A DNA stretch of 64,000 nt from Isoetes taiwanensis (taxonomy: Eukaryota > Streptophyta > Lycopodiopsida > Isoetales > Isoetaceae). The position numbers and the translations under genes were made by a program. Of this stretch, positions 10,961-22,839 are shown piece after piece (position 1 is the stretch's first letter; each line of letters begins with the position of its first letter). A model generated the notes under the pieces. It was not told the DNA's origin and did not search any database. It saw only the letters and a program-made list of their open reading frames with translations. The stretch spans positions 5,298,754-5,362,753 of the forward strand of contig JAJEKV010000070.1 in the NCBI GenBank assembly GCA_021234155.1, written 5' to 3'.

Positions 10961-12559
10961 TTGAGGATGCCAGGGATTAATCGATGCCGTGGGCATCATC
11001 TTGCACCCTCTCTTCCAACCTCATCTTTCTCTTATGGTTTTTCTTTACGGGCCATTCATCGCGATAGGCATAAAAAAACTCCAAAGATGGCCATGGCGGC
11101 CAAACCCAAACCCGATTCTGCTCTTCGTTCTTCTTCTCCATCATTGCCAAAGTTTGCATCGACGGAACCTCTTGGAAGAAGCATTACCTCTAAACAAGAT
11201 AGTTTTTCTTTCTGCTTTTGGTCACGCACAATAGCTGCATGCAAAGTTTATGGCGGATCAAAAGTTCTTTGATCCCAAAAATTTTCGGTTAAGGATACGC
11301 CCTGGTTGGGCGTCCAAAATGAATGAGATCTTTGATCCAAAACTGGTTAAGGAGCCGGAGTTTTCTTGATGCAGGGATGACGGCGGGATGGCGATGCCCC
11401 AGTTTATGTCCTTAGGGTAGAGATGATCGCCTTTTGGGCTAACCTAAGCGGTCACTTTGTTTTGATTGCATCTTTATTTGGATCAAAAGTTTTCCTTTAA
11501 TTTTCATTGCGAAAAAGAAATGAATGAGATTACATGATCTGGCATCAATGTTTTCTTTGAAATAAATAGATACATCAGTTTTTTCCAAGTGACATTGCCT
11601 TTCTGCTATGCACAAATACAATTAGGAGATTTGAAGGTCGTGATAGATGCCGGCGTTGATGCCAAGGGCATCTAAAACGCAAATCCATTGCATCCGGCAT
11701 ATTAACAAATTAAATTACCTTTACAAATATGTGAGCCAATAAGGACATAACAGAGCTTTTCTCTCAATAAGGAGCACCGTAGATCCATATGATTTCTCTT
11801 TTACATTTTCGGTCCAAGTACTTGCATCTCAACCATGAATCTTCATGCGGTCTAGGTTCCATATCACAAAAGCTAGAGAAGAATCCTTGAAAGATATGTC
11901 AAGCGCCCCTCATCATTTACTTCCGAGAAGCCATGTTATAAGTGCAAGATTGATTTGGAAGTTGGGTTTTGTTCAAGCTTAGATTAAATCAAAGATATGC
12001 ATATTTGAGATTTAATCATTGATCAACCTGGCCGCCAAAATGGAAGTCACCATATTTGGGATGGTCATCACTTTCTCTTTTGTTGTTAGTGCATTTTATG
12101 GCTTGTATTGTCACCTTTAGTCATTGAATCAAATAAGCCATGTTCAACACTTATGAAGATTTGATCACCGCATTGTTACTTTTATTTTTTCAATCTGAAG
12201 ACTTGATGAGACACCACGATGGGATCCGCTTATGATTGTGAGATATTTTTCTCTCTCGAAATTTTACATCTTGGTTGTCCCATTGCCGGGGTTGTAGAAC
12301 TTGGGTTTTACGCAATGGCTGCTTTAATATAGAACCGGTACGATGCAAACCCAAAGAAAATGATGAAGCAAATTCTCCGGGCAGCTTGGAAGTCCGGGTG
12401 AGACAATTCTCGCGAGATATTGTTGCCAAGCTTTTGTAAAGCTTGGCTAGCGCTTACTAAGTTTGTTTTGACCCAATATTTCTGTTTACATTGCATAAGT
12501 CTACAATGGTAAATGAGCAACTTTTTACCTTGCCTCATTTCTTGGGGATTTTAAAGGTG
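10961..12559. other. No gene recognised
   Basis: Overlapping ORFs on both strands at 10943-11272, none recognisable. This may be the body of the candidate Helitron starting at 10921. Confidence 0.4.
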
Positions 12560-13043
12560 CTTGAGGGACTACCACCTCCTTCCCGCTTAAATGACGACGC
12601 TTCCCTTCTTGGAGTGTTGGTTAAATACATGTCAACCCTCTCAAGTGAGGCAAAGGAAAATTGATCGTATTCTACGATTTGCAGATTTGGTGGTTGATGG
12701 GAAGGCATGGGATGAAGAAGAAGATCTCAATGTCTTTGAGGCCATTTGTGAAGTCCTTGCACGCATGTTAGTTTCTTTGAATTTATTGCGATTTATAATT
12801 AGGTTTTGCAATTTGCGCCTCTACAGTTTTGAAGGTTTTGCTGGTATAAATTACGTGGAAGATGTCCTCTCGAACACTTTGCGGTTGCGAGTTCCCAATC
12901 CCCCCTTTCTGCCTGTACCATCATGCTTGATTCTTGAAGGAATGGTCTGCCTTTGTAAGCTTCCGATTGAAAACAAAGATATATCTTTGCCGCTACTTGG
13001 CATGCTTGCGGATTGCACATTCTCTTTTGTGCATTCCACTTGA
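12560..13043 (+). pseudogene. Unidentified helical-repeat-like coding fragment
   Basis: The frame at 12591-13043 includes RQRKIDRILRFADLVVDGKAWDEEEDLNVFEAICEVLARM and, after an AT-rich stretch that may be intronic, NYVEDVLSNTLRLRVPNPPFLPVPSCLILEGMVCLCKLP. A different frame just before it reads GILKVLEGLPPPSRLNDDASLLGVLVKYMSTLSSEAKEN. The style resembles ARM/HEAT-type helical proteins but I cannot name one. At least one frame change lies near 12655, so it is probably a pseudogene or a set of exons. Confidence 0.3.
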
Positions 13044-15844
13044 GTGTCCTTTGAGAGAGCCACCGGATGACGTGGCAAGTAAAAAACAACATTACTAAAT
13101 CAAATTGCAAATCATGTAATATTACCAAATCATGTAATATTGTAACTTGGTCTACCCATGCTATTTTCTCATGGTCCATGTTTGAACTTAACGTGCATTG
13201 AACAAAAAGCGCCCGCACTATTAGCAAAACCCTTGAACGATAAGATTTGTCTTTGTCATATTTGAAGTTAATGCAAGATAACCGGGTGTATATATTGGTG
13301 TATGCCATATTAGAAAGGGGCGAAAAAAGCTGACATAATGATTCCGTGCCAAAAAACCTGTGATGTGATTGAAATTGAAGTTACCATAAAAAGAGAAACA
13401 ACACTTTATTTAAGCATGATAAGTTGCAATACAAGCTTATCGATGCAATAATGGTCGACTACCTTTTGTTTTAACTAATAATTTTTGGCAGATTACCTTT
13501 TGTTTTAACTAATTTTGGCACCTGAAACAAGACGTTCTTGAGTTTTATATCAAGAGTTGGAGGTTGTTTTGACCAAAAACTAAGTAGGAAAAATTGAAGA
13601 ATCAAATGACAATAAAATTGCTCAATACGACAGTTGAAATTGTAACCCCATGCATTTCAACAATCATCAAAATTGTTGTATAGGTGTACCTGTACACTAC
13701 CAAAATGCGGGATCTATGAAAATCCGTTTAGAGGAATGGGTTTTAAGAATATATGCCGACCTACTACATGCATATCATGTAATGAAAGGGTCTTTTTTTA
13801 AATGTATTTTTCAAAATAGAGAAATATACTTCGTATTGCCTTATCCAACACGCATCTAGGATTATATTTTTTTTCTTTTGAGCTATGGCGTGACGCAATG
13901 TCATAAAGGCAACAAAGCAATGGAGGCGAATAGAGGGTTTTTTTGCTCTTCCATTTTGCATGAACTCAAAGAATCACCAAGATTTTTGAGTTTTTCCTTT
14001 CAGGAGTCTTTTAGTTGTTTTTTTTTTGTTGCCCCTAGGGGGGCAAACCCTCGTTTATGTGGGTATGTGGGCATATTCAAGTATATGCTGGCATATACCT
14101 AGCATATGCCGATGGATCGCTAAAAATGGTCTGCCGCCTGTAAATGGTCGGTCATCCAGCCCCATTATCACCGCTATACAAACGCTTATCCACGGACTTC
14201 GCTATGGCTTCGCACCTCGGATTCGCCCCCCCTTCCGTCCGTGGTTCACAAAGTTGAGCACATGTTTATCCCTTCCTTATACCCTCTAGGGCATAATCTC
14301 ATCTCCCATGGTCATGCTTGGTGGAGGCCTGAAACAAAGCTTTCCATGGCTAATCAAATTTTGTGGTATGTGTTTTATTTGGCATTTTCTACCTTATGGG
14401 TTCTCTTTCTTTCACAACATATTTTCTAACGGGTTTTCTTCCCTGGTTAAATGCATTGCTTCGGTCCGCTTTGGTGTGTTCTCAGCATTTCCATGCCCAT
14501 TTTGGCCCAACAATTTCTTTTTTAGGTTGTTGGTACGGCCAGAAAGCTTCAATTAATTTTAATGAGAGACGGAACTTGTAGCATAGTTGATGGCCTAAGC
14601 AAAACCGGTAGATGCCTCTAAACTTCAAGAGTGGGAGATCGTGAGATAGAAAAGCCATAACCACGACATTAAGGCTACGTTCACCTTGTGGGACAAAAGG
14701 CTCCAAATATAACTAGGATACCTTTTAGTGGAAGCATTTGGCGGCAAAGGGAAAGAGTCATGAGTTGGCAAAGAAGCGCTTAGTGTTTGATGTGATTGAG
14801 TGTTGGAATAGCAAGGTTGAAGGCAAGAGGTCGAGAAGATCAAATGGCAAGATTATTGAAAACATTAGCTCCTCCCGATGTCTCTTATTGAAGATTGTGG
14901 ATAGGTTGGAACTAGGCAACCTTCGGGGGGCTCCTAACACTCAATTATTTCTCTGCAAATATTAAACGCTATTGTAAATCAAAGTTTCTCTTTACCATAT
15001 TATTATTGCCATTGTTTCGGCTATGAGACTTTGAAAGTATTCCAAAAGATGCCTTCAATCGAGAACTGTGGAGATTGTGGAAGGAAACTCCATGTGAGTC
15101 TTTGGGCAATTTTTGCAAGTTGGTACGTAACATAGATTTTTTTGTATAGCTACATGCAAAGGAAAGGCAGCATAGGTTTGATTCTACGTCTCTGGACTAC
15201 ATCATGCAAGAAGTGATAGGTGTATGTCAGTATTTGCCTAAGATTGATTCATTGATGAATGCTTAAAAACCATGTCGGTGCAGATTGGAAAATGATGATG
15301 CTGCATTTTTGGACCTTATGGATTCAAAAAGATTGGGATCCCTGGGGGCGATAACCTGGAGAGTAGGGAACTTGGGAGAAGCGGCCATGGCGATGAGCAA
15401 GGAAGGAGAGCGGAGGACGGAGAACCAAAGAGATGCGAAAAGTTTTAGGGCGCGCGTTTGTTTAGGAAGGGTACTATAGGAGTGGAAGCTGAGCCGTTGA
15501 TGGTGCCAGATGGCAGCAGATCTGAAAGAAACTGTTGGGAGGCAAAAATTTGGCTAAGTCCCCAAACTGCAACGGAAGAGAGAAGGGACAGTGGAGATGG
15601 ACGAAGATGAATGATGAGATGGGACAGCTTGGAGGAGGTACAAGTAATAATAGCAGACAGACGTAGTATGAAGGAATAATAATTAAGACATGCAACTCGA
15701 GAGTATAACATCATAAAAATGGGTGGCAGATTGTCCAATGACTAGATTTGTGGCTGGATAGTAGAATCTTGAATTAGAAGGTGCGTTGCATGCAAACACG
15801 TTAACAAAAATGTGATTGGGCCACGTCGTCAAGCCTTTAGGCAG
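13044..15844. other. Mostly unassigned intergenic DNA
   Basis: Apart from the small repeat at 14047-14105 I find nothing that can be named. ORFs at 13650-14965 and 15285-15738 overlap others in several frames and carry no motif. Confidence 0.4.
14047..14105 (+). repeat. Dispersed repeat, GGCATATTCAAGTATATGC type
   Basis: CCCTCGTTTATGTGGGTATG, then GGCATATTCAAGTATATGCT. The reverse complement of 18830-18888 matches with about ten differences (CCCTCATCCATGTGGGTTTG, GGCATATTCCAAGTATATG). Confidence 0.55.
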
Positions 15845-16112
15845 TATGGCTATATAAAGCAAGTAGTGGGCAAGCAGAAAACACTAGTTGGCGACGATGG
15901 AGAGCGAGTGCACCATGCCTCGGAATTGCAATGAATGGATTACCACGAAGATGAATGCGCTGGATCTCTGGAAGCTGCAGAACCGCGGCATCGCTATGGA
16001 TGGATGGTGTTCTGGAATGGCTGAACATCCTGATCCCCTAACCAACCCGATGGAGGGTGTGATTCACCTGCGCTGGGACCCGAGGAGTGTCTCTACCACA
16101 TCCTCCGTGTGA
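15845..16112 (+). CDS. Small ORF with a TATA box upstream, function unknown
   Basis: CTATATAAAGC at 15850-15860 looks like a TATA box, and an ATG at 15897 opens a 71-residue frame (MESECTMPRN...VIHLRWDPRSVSTTSSV, TGA at 16110-16112). The segment is richer in G and C than its surroundings. The protein has no recognised domain. It abuts the integrase end of the LTR element and could instead be the promoter and leader of another degraded retroelement. Confidence 0.25.
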
Positions 16113-17694
16113 CCTCTGCTCCAAATCCGGAGTAGAGGGTCCTTGTAATGTAGGATTTTGTATATAGGGCTCAGCCCATAGCGGATGTATATGGGCAATG
16201 CCCACTTTTGTTTTGCTCGCGACATATAATATAAAATAGCTTCCTACTCACTTGTCTCGGTATCTGAATGATCGGTCTTTGTGTGTGAATGGTATGTTGT
16301 TGCTTCTGTGTGGAAAAGTTTGAGGCGAAAGCCATTAACCAAAGTAGATAATGGAGTGCCATCTAATTCAACAAGCTTGAACACTTGGTTGTACCACTTG
16401 AAGAATCTGATAAGGACCAAGCCATCAAAACCTTAATTTGCCCGGAAAATTTTTGTATCTGGAATCATAGAGTAGAACCAAATCTCCGTCCTTGAATGTC
16501 TTTGCTTTAAGATGTTTGTCATGCCAGGATTTTCTCAATTGTTGGCCAGTGAGGACACGAGGATAGGCATCTCTGCGAAGTTCATCTAACTGTTCGAGTT
16601 GATAAACTCGTTCTTGGAGTGTTGCAGGAGGATTATGCACGGTGGCCAATTGAAAATGGAGAGCTGGAAGAACATATTCAAAAGGCATGAGATCCTCTTG
16701 GCCATAAACCAGCTTGAAAAGAGTATGACCAGTAGCGACTTTAAAACTCGTGTGGTAAGCCCAGAGAACAGTAGGTAGTTTGTCTTGCCAATCCGTGTAA
16801 GAAGCATCACAAATTTTCTTCAGGATGGTAATGAGAGTCTTATTGGTGCTTTCAGCCAAGCCATTCCCTTGAGGATAATAGGGCGTGCTTTTTTTGCGAT
16901 GAATATGCAAATAATCCGTTAACTCCTTGATAGTGTGATTGACAAAATGGACTCCACGATCACTGACCAGTTCCGTGGGACAACCAAAATGAATGATAAC
17001 ATGCATGTAGAGAACTTTAGCCGTACTAGCAGCAGTGTTGTCAGGAAGTGCACAGGCCTCCGCCCACTTCGTGTCATAATCCGTGAGAACCAAAATATAG
17101 CGGGCATGGGTGTGCCTCGCAGGAGGATCCATTGGCCCAACAAAGTCCATGCCCCACTTGGTGAAAGGTAGCGGGGTAGCAACTGGCGTTAAAGGAAGAG
17201 TGTCACGGGTCGTGGGTCGACCCACACGATGGCAGACATCATAGTTGCGTGCTTGAGCGTGGGCCAAAAGTAGCCGACAAGAAGAATTTTGCGTGCCGTG
17301 GTGTCACCACTAAAATGGCCACCACCAAGACCTTCATGAGCGTAGAATGTTGTGAAGGCAAGGGAGTGTGACCCGAGGGGATATGAATGTAAGTGCTTTC
17401 TGGAGTTTGAAAGTAATGAGGAGTGGGTTGTATCGGTGTATGATGTGACGACTGGGGTTGAGAACAGTGCTTGCAAACAGGGGGAGACCCTGGGCGAGAA
17501 TGGACACGAGGGGTAGGCGGTGCCGACTGAGCTCTTGAGCGGACATGGCTCCCCTCAATATCATAATCTGTGTCGTACATATCACGAGCAGCTTCTCGAC
17601 GCTGATGGCGCTCCAATCGCGTTGCTATTTGGCAAAGGAGTTCCTCAGGAGTGAAAGCACGAGCAGACATATTGAGAAGAAAGAAAAGAAAATG

Positions 17695-17717
17695 ATCAGA
17701 CCCGGCAGCGGCGACAG
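17695..17717 (-). promoter_or_regulatory. Primer-binding-like site of the LTR element
   Basis: Directly inside the 5' LTR the minus strand reads CTGTCGCCGCTGCCGGGTCT. This resembles the TGGCGCCGTTGCCGGGGA-type primer sites known from plant Ty3/gypsy elements, with differences at several positions. The assignment rests on position and partial similarity. Confidence 0.4.
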
Positions 17718-18302
17718 TGTTTAGGGTCTGGGTTCGGGATCTCCTGCAAGACAGCCCTCTATGAGGACCCTTGGATCAAACAGGAGAATCCTGGCTAAGT
17801 GTCACGCGGGATTTTGCAAAAGAGCAAAGAAAAGAAAACAGAAACTCAACAACTACACGCAATAAGAAGAAATCAGACTTTCTTGATATCACTGAGTGTA
17901 CATGAGCTCTCAAAAATTGAGAGGAAAATAGGAGACAAGGACTAATGCTCATCTAAAGACATGAGTTTTACGTCTACTCATATATATAGTACAACTACAA
18001 TGGTCTTGGGTCCAAAATAGGTGTTTGGCAGGTCTCGCTACCAACTCCTGGATCAGAGCCTGATTTTCCGAGAATCTGGCAGTGCCTTCTTTATGTGCCT
18101 GGAATCACGCTGACTATGGACTGTACTTCTGTGGGGCCGTCATTTATCTGTTATCTGTCTCTTCTTGGACCCTGGCGTGGTCTTCTACGTGGTCTTAGGC
18201 ATGGGCATGGGTCTACTACCCGATGCTTGACCTGCTCCCTTGTTCCTGCCCTGCTCCGTGGTCTTCAGGAATGGTCCTGTACCTGGAGGTACAGGACTAA
18301 CA
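17718..18302 (-). repeat. LTR of the Ty3/gypsy element, 5' copy
   Basis: Reads on the minus strand from TGTTAGTCC (18302) to CCTAAACA (17718), about 585 bp, with the TG...CA ends of an LTR. The outer flank, read on the minus strand, is GCCTG. Near its start is the small palindrome GTACCTCCAGGTAC. By eye about 9% of the first 290 positions differ from the LTR at 25714-26288, so the insertion is old. Confidence 0.85.
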
Positions 18303-19737
18303 CAGGCACTGCGGGGCCTAATAACAGGGAATAAAATATTTTGAGTGTTCCAGCAGACACCTAATCCTCTTCATCTTCATCCTTTGGGTGCCGTGTTAGA
18401 GGATTTATGTTGCTATCTATAATCAAGCAAACAATATGGTAGTCTGGTCTTCAGAAAAAACTGCATTTAAGCAGAAGAGGATTAGTTTTCTGTTATTCGA
18501 TTTGGCTTCCTCTTTGCATAATACATATTTCCAGTTAGCACTTCCAAAAGAACACGCACTTAGCATATGTGAGAGATAACTTACTCTTTTGTTTCTTGTG
18601 ATGTTGCATTTTCTTCTTTTCTGGAGGTCCTGTCTTCTTCTCCATGTCTACTTGGTGAAGGACATGTGTTAGTTTATTCAATAACAACAGAATCATTATG
18701 TATTGGGTACCTTACCAATGTCCTCTAGATCACCAACACAAAAAGAAAAACAAGGTGCTGCGCACGGAGGGTTGCCCTCCGTGACCCAAGAGTGAAATGG
18801 CTTAAATCACACTTCAAAGTCATGTTTTCGAGCATATACTGACATATACTTGGAATATGCCACAAACCCACATGGATGAGGGTAAATATAATATAGCTGG
18901 CATAGGATCTGTAAGACCACAAGGAAAGCTATACCTCAAAGCCAATCAACTCTCAGTCTCCAGGATGGATGGATGGATGGAGCTAAAAAAAGGTAGCAGT
19001 TAAAAGAGCAGCCAAGCCAGTTGAAACTTTTGGCATAAGATGAAGTTTAAACTTTTTGTGGCATGCGATGTAGTTCTTGTTTTCCTGGCAGTGGAAATGG
19101 CATTAACTATATCTAAAATTTGCCTTTGAAGTACTTGAAGCAATAATCAAATGCTTAGTACTTGGTAGTAGATTGTTCATCTGTGTCAATCATACTATTG
19201 TCCAGAAATATTTGGCATCCTAGGAATTGGTGCCCTAGTGGTGCATCGCTCATCTCTCAATAACCAAAATCTTTTCCTGGCTATTGTCATCATTGTTGTT
19301 ATGGATAAGGTATGTCTGGTTGCTTTTGTGTATCTATGGAAGCCCGTGGTACTCTCTGTGCTGGGTGTTGCTAATATTTCACAATTGCTAATTGAGCCCA
19401 TGATATTATAATAAAAATTATACTTATTTTTCTATGATGTCAAAATGTCACACAAATCCTCTATACATCATCACGTGTACATATATGCTATCGCATCTAC
19501 ATAGATGCTATGTAGACAAAATGAATTAATCATCATCCACAAGACTAAGGGATATTGCAATCACCACAATGAGCAAGGACTTTGCGAATAAAACAATAAG
19601 TCTCAATTCAATATGAGCCAGATCTGATCAACCTGTTTTGCATTTTTACATATGTTCACTTTGGGCTTGTTAATGATGCATTATATTTATGGGCAATGTT
19701 GATGGCAAACGTCTAATTTATTGCAAACACTAGAAAA
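18303..19737. other. Segment between the two LTR-element parts, left portion
   Basis: No gene seen. Contains the reverse copy of the 14047 repeat (18830-18888) and a short ATGG run near 18964-18980. Confidence 0.4.
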
Positions 19738-19855
19738 ATATGTAGCAAAATAACAGGGGGTTCCAGGGGGATTTGATATAGATATAATTCTTGAAACCAT
19801 AGACCATATCCCTAAAACAATTCAATGGGTTATTATAAAAAAAAACATAGATTTA
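19738..19855. repeat. R2-type end followed by the 8336-type repeat in mixed orientation
   Basis: ATATGTAGCAAAATAACAGG (19738) is the start shared by the R2 repeats at 48-52 kb. It runs into GATTTGATATAGATATAA and then the reverse complement of the middle of the 8336 repeat (CATAGACCATATCCCTAAAACAATT). Confidence 0.55.
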
Positions 19856-19867
19856 AGATAAAAAATA

Positions 19868-19950
19868 GGCACATTAGCTCACTGGTTAGATTGGTTAAAG
19901 TAGTCTTATTAGGATATTGAGTTATTTTGGTAGAGGTTCGAATCCCCGTA
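19868..19950 (+). ncRNA. tRNA-like sequence, probable SINE head
   Basis: TTAGCTCACTGGTTAGA (19874-19890) fits the RNA polymerase III box A and GGTTCGAATCC (19935-19945) is a perfect box B. They are about 50 bases apart. The flanks do not form an acceptor stem and the T stem pairs poorly, so this is not a working tRNA gene. A tRNA-derived SINE head or a decayed tRNA with an insertion both fit. Confidence 0.45.
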
Positions 19951-21568
19951 TTTCATATTCAAAAGCTTACGCGAAACCGTATCGAAACTCGATATACCAT
20001 CAAAACCTTAGGCAAACTCGTATTCGACATCTTAAAATCATAGGCGTCCCCAATCATAATTGAGCATAATCGAAACGAGAGGTGTCCAGAGGCTCCAACA
20101 TACAGTCTGGGCCGTCGGATTGACAGATCCGACGACTGTGGTAGTCCAGGGTGTACCTCGTTTCTTAATTCATGATGTCTGTATTTTTGGCATTATTACA
20201 CCTGTACTTTTTGGCATTGTTGTATCTGCAAATAATGTATCAAGAGACATAGCAAACATGTCGTTGTAATTAAGGAAGATGAATCAAGTGAATTTTGCTA
20301 AACAAAATGGCATCTTTGTTGTCTAATTACTCCAATAATCTATTGCATCCATATACTCTATAGTGTCTCCATGACAATTTGTTACTTCCTCAAAGGATGC
20401 CAAGCTTGGCGATCATAAACCCCTAGGTTCACCACGTGTTGAGTCCCCTAGGCTCCCTATGCCAAACTTATATTGACCACCTTGATCCAGACTGCAATCC
20501 AGATGCAATTTACTTTAGCCATGCCCTGCGCAATTCAATTCTTATGGCTTGCACAATCTGCTCTTGGCCGGAGAACCATAATTCCAATCTTCCCAAGCCA
20601 TCACAGTATTGGAAGCTAAGACAATCTATATAGCACACCCAGCCGAAAAGGCACTACCACTTAGCTAGTTGTGCTACAAGCACATAACTAGATGTGATTG
20701 CTAATTAAACCACTTAACTGGTCGTGTTAAGCACATGGCATCTTACCCCATATTTTCATGCCAAGTGTATTCTTAGTTGTTCTAAATAACCAGGAGAATA
20801 TCTATTATGCACGGCACTCCCGGATTCTGCAGGTCAGGGGCTGGCAAGAATGCCTTGCCCTTCCTTCCTTCCTTCCTTGCAAGGCCCATTGATGCGTCTA
20901 CAATTGACCATTATAATTGACCATTATAATCACTAAGTCCATTGTGTTTACATCCATTCAACGCATATGATGTAAAACATTTAGTGCAATGGCCAATAAC
21001 ACCCCTTGAGGCCAGCAAACATGGGATTGGAAGGAACATTAAAGGACAATGCTTCATGTGTTATGAACAATCTACAACGTGGATTGGAAATACGAAGCAA
21101 ACTAGTGTAAACTAAAAATGCCTAAGTCCCTCGTTTAAGAAAAATTTGTACTTGAAGAGAAGTCATAAACGAGATGAGAGGTAGTTTCATCAAATGTAAC
21201 TAAAAGAGTGTTTATTACGGTTTAGAATATCATCCACCTGTCATGTTTGAACCAAATAAAACCGAAAAAAAAAAAACTCCATGCGCTTTGACTTTAACAT
21301 TTGTCCACAAACACATCCTCATTTTTTTGGTTCAAGATGATATTTAAGACGCTTCGGTTTATTACATGATGATTGTCCCTAGAATCACTTTTTGTAGTTG
21401 TTCGTGCGAGTGAATGTCATCTCGTGGTATCGCGCATTATAAGAGTGAAGATAAATCTAGAAAAATGGAACAAACTAGTGCACTTGAATTACAATAATGT
21501 AAATATACAAAGGAATAAATACATAAAAGTTCAAAAAATCAATAAGCCATCAGCCACAATGTACGTAA
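19951..21568. other. No gene recognised
   Basis: Includes a TTCC run near 20862-20878 and short ORFs without recognisable product. Confidence 0.4.
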
Positions 21569-22025
21569 TCATAGTTTGGCTATTTCCACTAAGATTTTGC
21601 CTCAGAGTATGTCGTTCGAACACTTTGTCCATGCTTGCTCAAGATCCGCTAAGGTGTACTTGGAATCAACTATCGTTTTCAATTTACCATCTTTGATTAA
21701 GTCCATTAGAATTTTAATATCCTTGCTATTTGGTGACCAGAAATAAGGTAGCAACTTTTGCTTTGCCAAGGTAAGGAACATAAGACCACTCCTCATGATT
21801 GCACCTAAAGTAGCAGTAAGATCGACCACTACTGCTCTTCTAGCAAGAACATGCTGAAATGTAGACCAAGGAATCCCTCATTCTTGCGAATGAATGACGA
21901 CATTAAATTTGCAACTTCGAAGGCCTTCGGAGTCTTGTAGTCTAGCACTTCATCAGCACCTAGGCTTTTAATTAACTCAACATTCCGTTGCCCCACATGT
22001 GGTCATTACATGAGCACCAAAGAAA
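21569..22025 (-). pseudogene. Zinc-type quinone oxidoreductase / alkenal reductase pseudogene (chloroplast-envelope CEQORH-like), C-terminal third
   Basis: A minus-strand fragment of the MDR dehydrogenase family that reduces quinones or reactive alkenals with NADPH. The sequence begins in the Rossmann fold (HVMTTCGAT, then NVELIKSLGADEVLDYKTPKAFE near 21990-21910), runs through NVVIHSQE and GIPWSTFQHVLARRAVVVDLTATLGA, and ends with the typical tail KDGKLKTIVDSKYTLADLEQAWTKCSND followed by GKILVEIAKL. At least two frame changes and two stops (one after HSQE, one just before GKILVE, near 21602) interrupt it, so it is not functional. The match to CEQORH-type proteins is from memory and is clearest in the last 60 residues. 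It sits inside the segment flanked by the two parts of the LTR element. No intact relative is in the window. Confidence 0.75.
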
Positions 22026-22839
22026 TTTTGCTAGTTTGCATAGAGTACCATTATAAGTTAGGTATCAAATGTGTAAATTTGTAATATTCATGAACATTAT
22101 AAGACCTAATAATATTTTCAACCACTGGATTTACTCATCGATTCAAATGCATATATAATTTCTATACTCAGATGGAGCTCATGATGGAGCTTCTACAAGG
22201 TACGGAATAAAAGGAACGTTGCAACAAATCTACTTTGTTTACCAACTTTGCTCCAAGCTGTGGATGTTAACAAAGCAGTAGTAGCTTGCCGTATGTACTG
22301 TATTTCTGATACACCTTTAGAATGATTTCACCACAGACAGTTAACAAATTGATCTACTCCGAGCTAATATGTGTCTCCTAAAATGCATACCGTCCACTTC
22401 ATTATCAACACTATCACATTGACAAATAGCTTAAGCATGCTTGCTGTGTTCACTATGAGGCAAAACTCTAAAAAGAAGAAATTTACCTTAAATGTTCTAG
22501 GAAGGATGATAGGATTCTGATTGCGACATATATTCCCTGAGATCTGCTTCTATTAAAGGCAGGTACCTACATGCAGAAAACTCACAATGAGAACCAAAGC
22601 TATCCTTTTTCCTGCACGATGGCAAGAATGTGACTAGCAGCGCACAACATCACAGACGGCATCTTCCTGCACCTCCTGCATTGCATCACATAGTTTTCTT
22701 CTAAACAATGAATGCTTTTGAATAATCTGCCATAGAGATTTATTCCCTTAACTTATAACAAAAGATGGAAATGAGAAAGCAAAAGGAGACCCTGTTACAG
22801 TACAGTGCAAGTCGAGAAGTTTCAGAATGCACAGGTTTA
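22026..22839. other. No gene recognised
   Basis: AT-rich DNA between the oxidoreductase pseudogene and the retroelement 3' part. Nothing identified. Confidence 0.4.

Larger units (their letters stand above)
16250..18302 (-). mobile_element. Ty3/gypsy LTR retrotransposon, 5' part (LTR, gag start, integrase), broken
   Basis: Minus-strand fossil. Parts in element order: 5' LTR (18302-17718), a primer-binding-like stretch just inside it, the start of a gag-like ORF (about 17670), and integrase. Integrase shows a zinc-binding region with H...H and C..C remnants (YAHEGLGGGHFSG; DVCHRVGR), the catalytic core with D (VLTDYDTKWAEA), D (ELVSDRGVHF) and E (NGLAESTNK), and a C-terminal GPY/SH3-like region ending about 16250 (KLVELDGTP...VNGFRL). 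The integrase type is Ty3/gypsy. Protease, reverse transcriptase and RNase H are absent, so it cannot be autonomous; several breaks are present. The LTR flank GCCTG matches that of the LTR at 25714-26288, suggesting one original insertion. Confidence 0.85.

Noticed and set aside
19868-19950. Functional tRNA gene
   Set aside because: No acceptor stem, a weak T stem and too long a gap between box A and box B.
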